DNA of 64,000 bases, taken from positions 1 through 64,000 of the forward strand of contig BPGJ01000010.1 of NCBI GenBank assembly GCA_026002975.1. Reading direction: 5' to 3'. Made by a program: the position numbers and the translations under genes. Source of the DNA: Acidimicrobiia bacterium. GTDB lineage: Bacteria > Actinomycetota > Acidimicrobiia > Spongiisociales > ZC4RG35. Below, piece after piece: positions 61,345 to 64,000 of this stretch (its first letter is position 1; each line of letters starts with the position of its first letter). The notes beneath the pieces were generated by a model. That model saw only the letters and a list, made by a program, of their open reading frames with translations, was not told the DNA's origin and made no database searches.

Positions 61345-62820
61345 TCAGCCTCCTAACGCCTCGATCAGCTCGGCCGCATCTGCCACACGATCGAGCAGCG
61401 GGCCGACCCTGGCGCGATCGCCGCGCAACGGTTCCATCATAGGGATGCGCTTGAGATGTGGCTCGCCGATGTCGAAGACCAGCGAGTCCCAGTTGGCGGC
61501 TACCAGCGCCTCCCTGAACTGGGAGACGCAGCGACCCCGGAAGTAGGCCCTGGTCTTCTCGGGGGGTTGGAGCTCGGCCCGGGCGATCTCCTGGTCGGTG
61601 AAGAGACGGCGCATCCGACCCCGGGCGACCAACCGGTGGTACAGCCCGGACGCCGGGTCGACGTCGTGGTACTGGAGGTCGAGCTGGCGGAGCTTCGGGT
61701 CGTCCCAGGCGAGCCCGTCCCTGGCGACGTACGCTTCGAGGAGCCGCCGTTTGGCCACCCAGTCGAGGGTGTCGGCCAGTCGGGAGGGGTCGGTTTCGAG
61801 CAGCTCCAGGGTCTTCTCCCATTCGTCGATCACCCGGTCCCACACCGGTTCGTCGAGTTCACGCTCGGCGTACTTGGCGAGCCATTCGAGATACCGACCC
61901 TGGATGTCGAGAGCGGTGGCGGTTCCTCCCTCGGCCAGGTCCAGCGGCTGACGGAGCTCCAGGTCGTGGCTCACCTGCCAGCAGGCCTTCACCGGGTCGG
62001 CCAGCTCGATCGGGTCGGGAAGGGCCCCGTCTTCCATGGCCGACAGGAACAGGGCGGTGACCCCCAACTTGAGGAAGGTCTGGACCTCGGACAGGTTGGC
62101 GTCGCCGATGATCACGTGGAGGCGCCGGTACTTGCCCGGGTCGCCGTGGGGTTCGTCCCGGGTGTTGACGATGGGACGTTTGAGGGTGGTCTCCAGGCCC
62201 ACCACTTCCTCGAAGAAGTCTGCTCGTTGGGTGATCTGGTAGGGCACCGGTGGCCGGCCGTTCTCCGACCCCACCTTCCCCGCTCCGGTGAACACCTGAC
62301 GGGTCACCAGGAAGGTGGTGAGGAACCGGATCACCTGACCGAACGGGGTCTCCCGGGACAGCAGATAGTTCTCGTGGGCCCCGTACGAGTTGCCCTTCCC
62401 GTCCGAGTTGTTCTTGTAGAGGCGTAGACGCCGACCCTCGGGCAGGGTGGCCTGAGCCCGGTTCGCGGCCCTGGCCATGACCAGCTCACCGACCTTGTCG
62501 TACAGCGCGCCCTCCAACGGGTCCCAACACTCCGGACTGGAGTACTCGGGGTGGGCGTGGTCCACGTAGAGCCTGGCCCCGTTGCCCAGCACCGCGTTGA
62601 CCAGCGCCGACTCGGGGTCCGCCACGCCGAAACCCTCGTGTCCGAACCCCCGGGCGTCCCGCCCGGGAGACTCCTCCTCGTAGGACCACTGGACCCGCAC
62701 CCGATCACCCGGATAGGAGTTGATGACCAGAGCCGACGCGAGCGCCGGGTTGAAGTCGGGTTGGCCCCGGATGATGACCCCGTACTCGGTTTCGGTGCCG
62801 AGGACCTTGCGGAGAGCCAT
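61345..62820 (-). CDS. dop: Pup deamidase/depupylase Dop
   Basis: A 491-residue PafA paralogue. LGTETEYGVIIRG, ARLYVDHAHPEYSSPE and RLYKNNSDGKGNSYGAHENYLLSRE are conserved, and the Dop-specific loop region (YEEESPGRDARGFGHEGFG) is present after the first strand. It deamidates Pup and removes it from targets. ATG 62820 used; a GTG immediately upstream is possible. Confidence 0.95.
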   Translation of the reverse strand: MALRKVLGTETEYGVIIRGQPDFNPALASALVINSYPGDRVRVQWSYEEESPGRDARGFGHEGFGVADPESALVNAVLGNGARLYVDHAHPEYSSPECWDPLEGALYDKVGELVMARAANRAQATLPEGRRLRLYKNNSDGKGNSYGAHENYLLSRETPFGQVIRFLTTFLVTRQVFTGAGKVGSENGRPPVPYQITQRADFFEEVVGLETTLKRPIVNTRDEPHGDPGKYRRLHVIIGDANLSEVQTFLKLGVTALFLSAMEDGALPDPIELADPVKACWQVSHDLELRQPLDLAEGGTATALDIQGRYLEWLAKYAERELDEPVWDRVIDEWEKTLELLETDPSRLADTLDWVAKRRLLEAYVARDGLAWDDPKLRQLDLQYHDVDPASGLYHRLVARGRMRRLFTDQEIARAELQPPEKTRAYFRGRCVSQFREALVAANWDSLVFDIGEPHLKRIPMMEPLRGDRARVGPLLDRVADAAELIEALGG

Positions 62821-62830
62821 CACCCGACCA

Positions 62831-64000
62831 TCACAGGTACTGCCCGGTCGAGACCGCCTCCACCATCCGGCTCTCCCCTTCTCCTCCCAGCAGGGTCCGC
62901 ACGTAGACGATCCGCTCCCCCTTCTTTCCGGAGATGCGGGCCCAGTCGTCGGGGTTGGTGGTGTTGGGCAGGTCCTCGTGCTCCCGGAACTCCTGTTTGA
63001 TCGCGGCCAGCAGATCGGAGGTGCGGAGACCCGTCGGACCACCCGCGATCTCGCGTTTGATGGCGTCCTTCTTGGCCCGCCGGACGATGTTCTCGATCAT
63101 GGCACCGGAAGCGAAGTCCTTGAAGTACAGGACCTCTCTGTCTCCGTTGGCGTAGGTCACCTCGAGGAACCGGTTGTCTTCGGATTCGGCGTACATGGCT
63201 TCGACGGTGCGTTCGATCATCCGGTCGACGGCCTTCTGGGGGTCTCCGTCGGCGGACGCCACCTCTTCGGGGTCGAGGGGCACGTCGGGGCCGAGATAGA
63301 TCGAGAAGATCTCCCGGGCCGCTTCGGCGTCGGGACGGTTGATCTTGATCTTCACGTCGAGACGGCCGGGCCGCAGGATCGCCGGGTCGATCAGGTCCTC
63401 GCGGTTGGAAGCCCCGATCACGATCACGTTCTTGAGCGACTCGACTCCGTCGAGCTCGGAGAGGAGCTGAGGGACGATGGTGGATTCGACGTCCGACGAG
63501 ATACCGGTTCCCCGGGTGCGGAACAGCGAGTCCATCTCGTCGAAGAAGACGATGACCGGCACCCCCTCGTCCGACTTCTCCTTGGCCCGCTGGAAGATCA
63601 GTCGGATCTGGCGCTCGGTCTCCCCCACCCACTTGTTGAGCAGCTCGGGGCCTTTCACGTTGAGGAAGTAGCTGCGGGCGTCGGGCCGCCCGGTGCGTTC
63701 CGCCACCGCCTTGGCCAGCGAGTTGGCGACGGCTTTGGCGATCAGGGTCTTGCCGCATCCGGGAGGGCCGTAGAGGAGGATCCCCTTGGGCGGCACCAGT
63801 CCGTACCGGGCGAACAGGTCACGGTGGACGTAGGGGAGCTCCACCGCGTCGCGGATCTCCTCGATCTGGGCGGCCAGGCCTCCCACCTGTTCGTAGGTGA
63901 CGTCGGGAACCTCTTCCAGCACCAGCTCTTCCACCTCGGGTCGAGCGAGCCGTTCGAAAGCCAGGCCCGACCGTTCGTCGATCCGGACGTAGTCCCCTAC
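62831..64000 (-). CDS. mpa: proteasomal ATPase Mpa/ARC, 5' end outside window
   Basis: The 389 C-terminal codons of the Pup-recognising AAA+ unfoldase; the frame stays open to the right edge (YVRIDERSG, interdomain region), so the N-terminal coiled coil and OB domains lie outside. Walker A GPPGCGKT, Walker [36 protein letters not shown], and the C-terminal GQYL needed to dock on the 20S core are visible. Confidence 0.95.
   Translation of the reverse strand, partial: VGDYVRIDERSGLAFERLARPEVEELVLEEVPDVTYEQVGGLAAQIEEIRDAVELPYVHRDLFARYGLVPPKGILLYGPPGCGKTLIAKAVANSLAKAVAERTGRPDARSYFLNVKGPELLNKWVGETERQIRLIFQRAKEKSDEGVPVIVFFDEMDSLFRTRGTGISSDVESTIVPQLLSELDGVESLKNVIVIGASNREDLIDPAILRPGRLDVKIKINRPDAEAAREIFSIYLGPDVPLDPEEVASADGDPQKAVDRMIERTVEAMYAESEDNRFLEVTYANGDREVLYFKDFASGAMIENIVRRAKKDAIKREIAGGPTGLRTSDLLAAIKQEFREHEDLPNTTNPDDWARISGKKGERIVYVRTLLGGEGESRMVEAVSTGQYL

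Overview
The window is a dense, high-GC (roughly two-thirds G+C by eye) bacterial chromosome segment from an actinobacterium. The evidence is a complete Pup-proteasome locus (mpa, dop, pup, prcB, prcA, pafA, pafB, pafC), a GarA-like FHA protein beside two MerR regulators and a DUF151 protein, a DUF4193 protein and a HelY helicase. Gene order matches the Mycobacterium tuberculosis blocks gcvH-garA-Rv1828-1829-1830, pyrG-nudix-xerD-scpA-scpB-rluB-cmk-der, Rv1692/1693-tlyA-nadK-recN and mpa-dop-pup-prcBA-pafABC-tat-helY, recalled from knowledge. Deep-branching Actinomycetota such as Acidimicrobiia would fit, but the class is a guess. Almost every base is coding. No insertion sequence, prophage, rRNA or CRISPR array was seen, and no stretch over 300 bases lacks a gene.

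Layout. 1-12.6 kb: an edge-truncated multidomain protein (DUF7662, DUF6884, an unrecognised region, HhH-GPD glycosylase), an in-frame FMN-reductase/GalE ORF with a HIT hydrolase, a frameshifted phosphotransferase, RNase HII, a frameshifted PAS histidine kinase, a lipoprotein overlapping a divergent FtsH-like AAA+ metalloprotease, a PDZ lipoprotein and adenosine deaminase. 12.6-27.1 kb: a MerR/nuclease-like/gcvT/hydrolase operon, a K+ channel and DUF151 protein, and a long run from a peptide-type ABC transporter through pgsA, gcvH, FHA, MerR and a DD-carboxypeptidase to hpt. 27.3-28.1 kb: vapBC and tRNA-Pro(GGG). 28-44.8 kb: der, ispH, a glycosyltransferase, then compact operons for chromosome segregation and replication-linked functions (cmk, aroA, rluB, scpB, scpA, dksA-like, xerD, ald, nudix, pyrG), an acyl-CoA synthetase/enoyl-CoA hydratase pair and recN. 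44.9-52 kb: nadK, tlyA, a 50-aa protein, rhomboid, HAD, M20 peptidase, nudix, GNAT, a polyprenol-phosphate-type glycosyltransferase, DUF4193 and a lipid kinase. 52-64 kb: helY, tatC, tatB and the Pup-proteasome system, running off the right edge inside mpa.

Gene expression logic is readable from sequence. Operons are stitched by ATGA/GTGA stop-start overlaps at about twenty junctions. Genes that head a transcript very often have a TANNNT hexamer 6-8 nt before an ATG/GTG, which is the signature of leaderless transcripts. Three junctions use CTGA, implying CTG initiation; the tlyA case is the strongest. Five single-base indels in four genes all sit at short C/G runs and look more like sequence errors than decay. 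The best candidates for undescribed biology are the left-edge multidomain protein, the FtsH-like protease with an enlarged AAA module, and the CTG initiation pattern.
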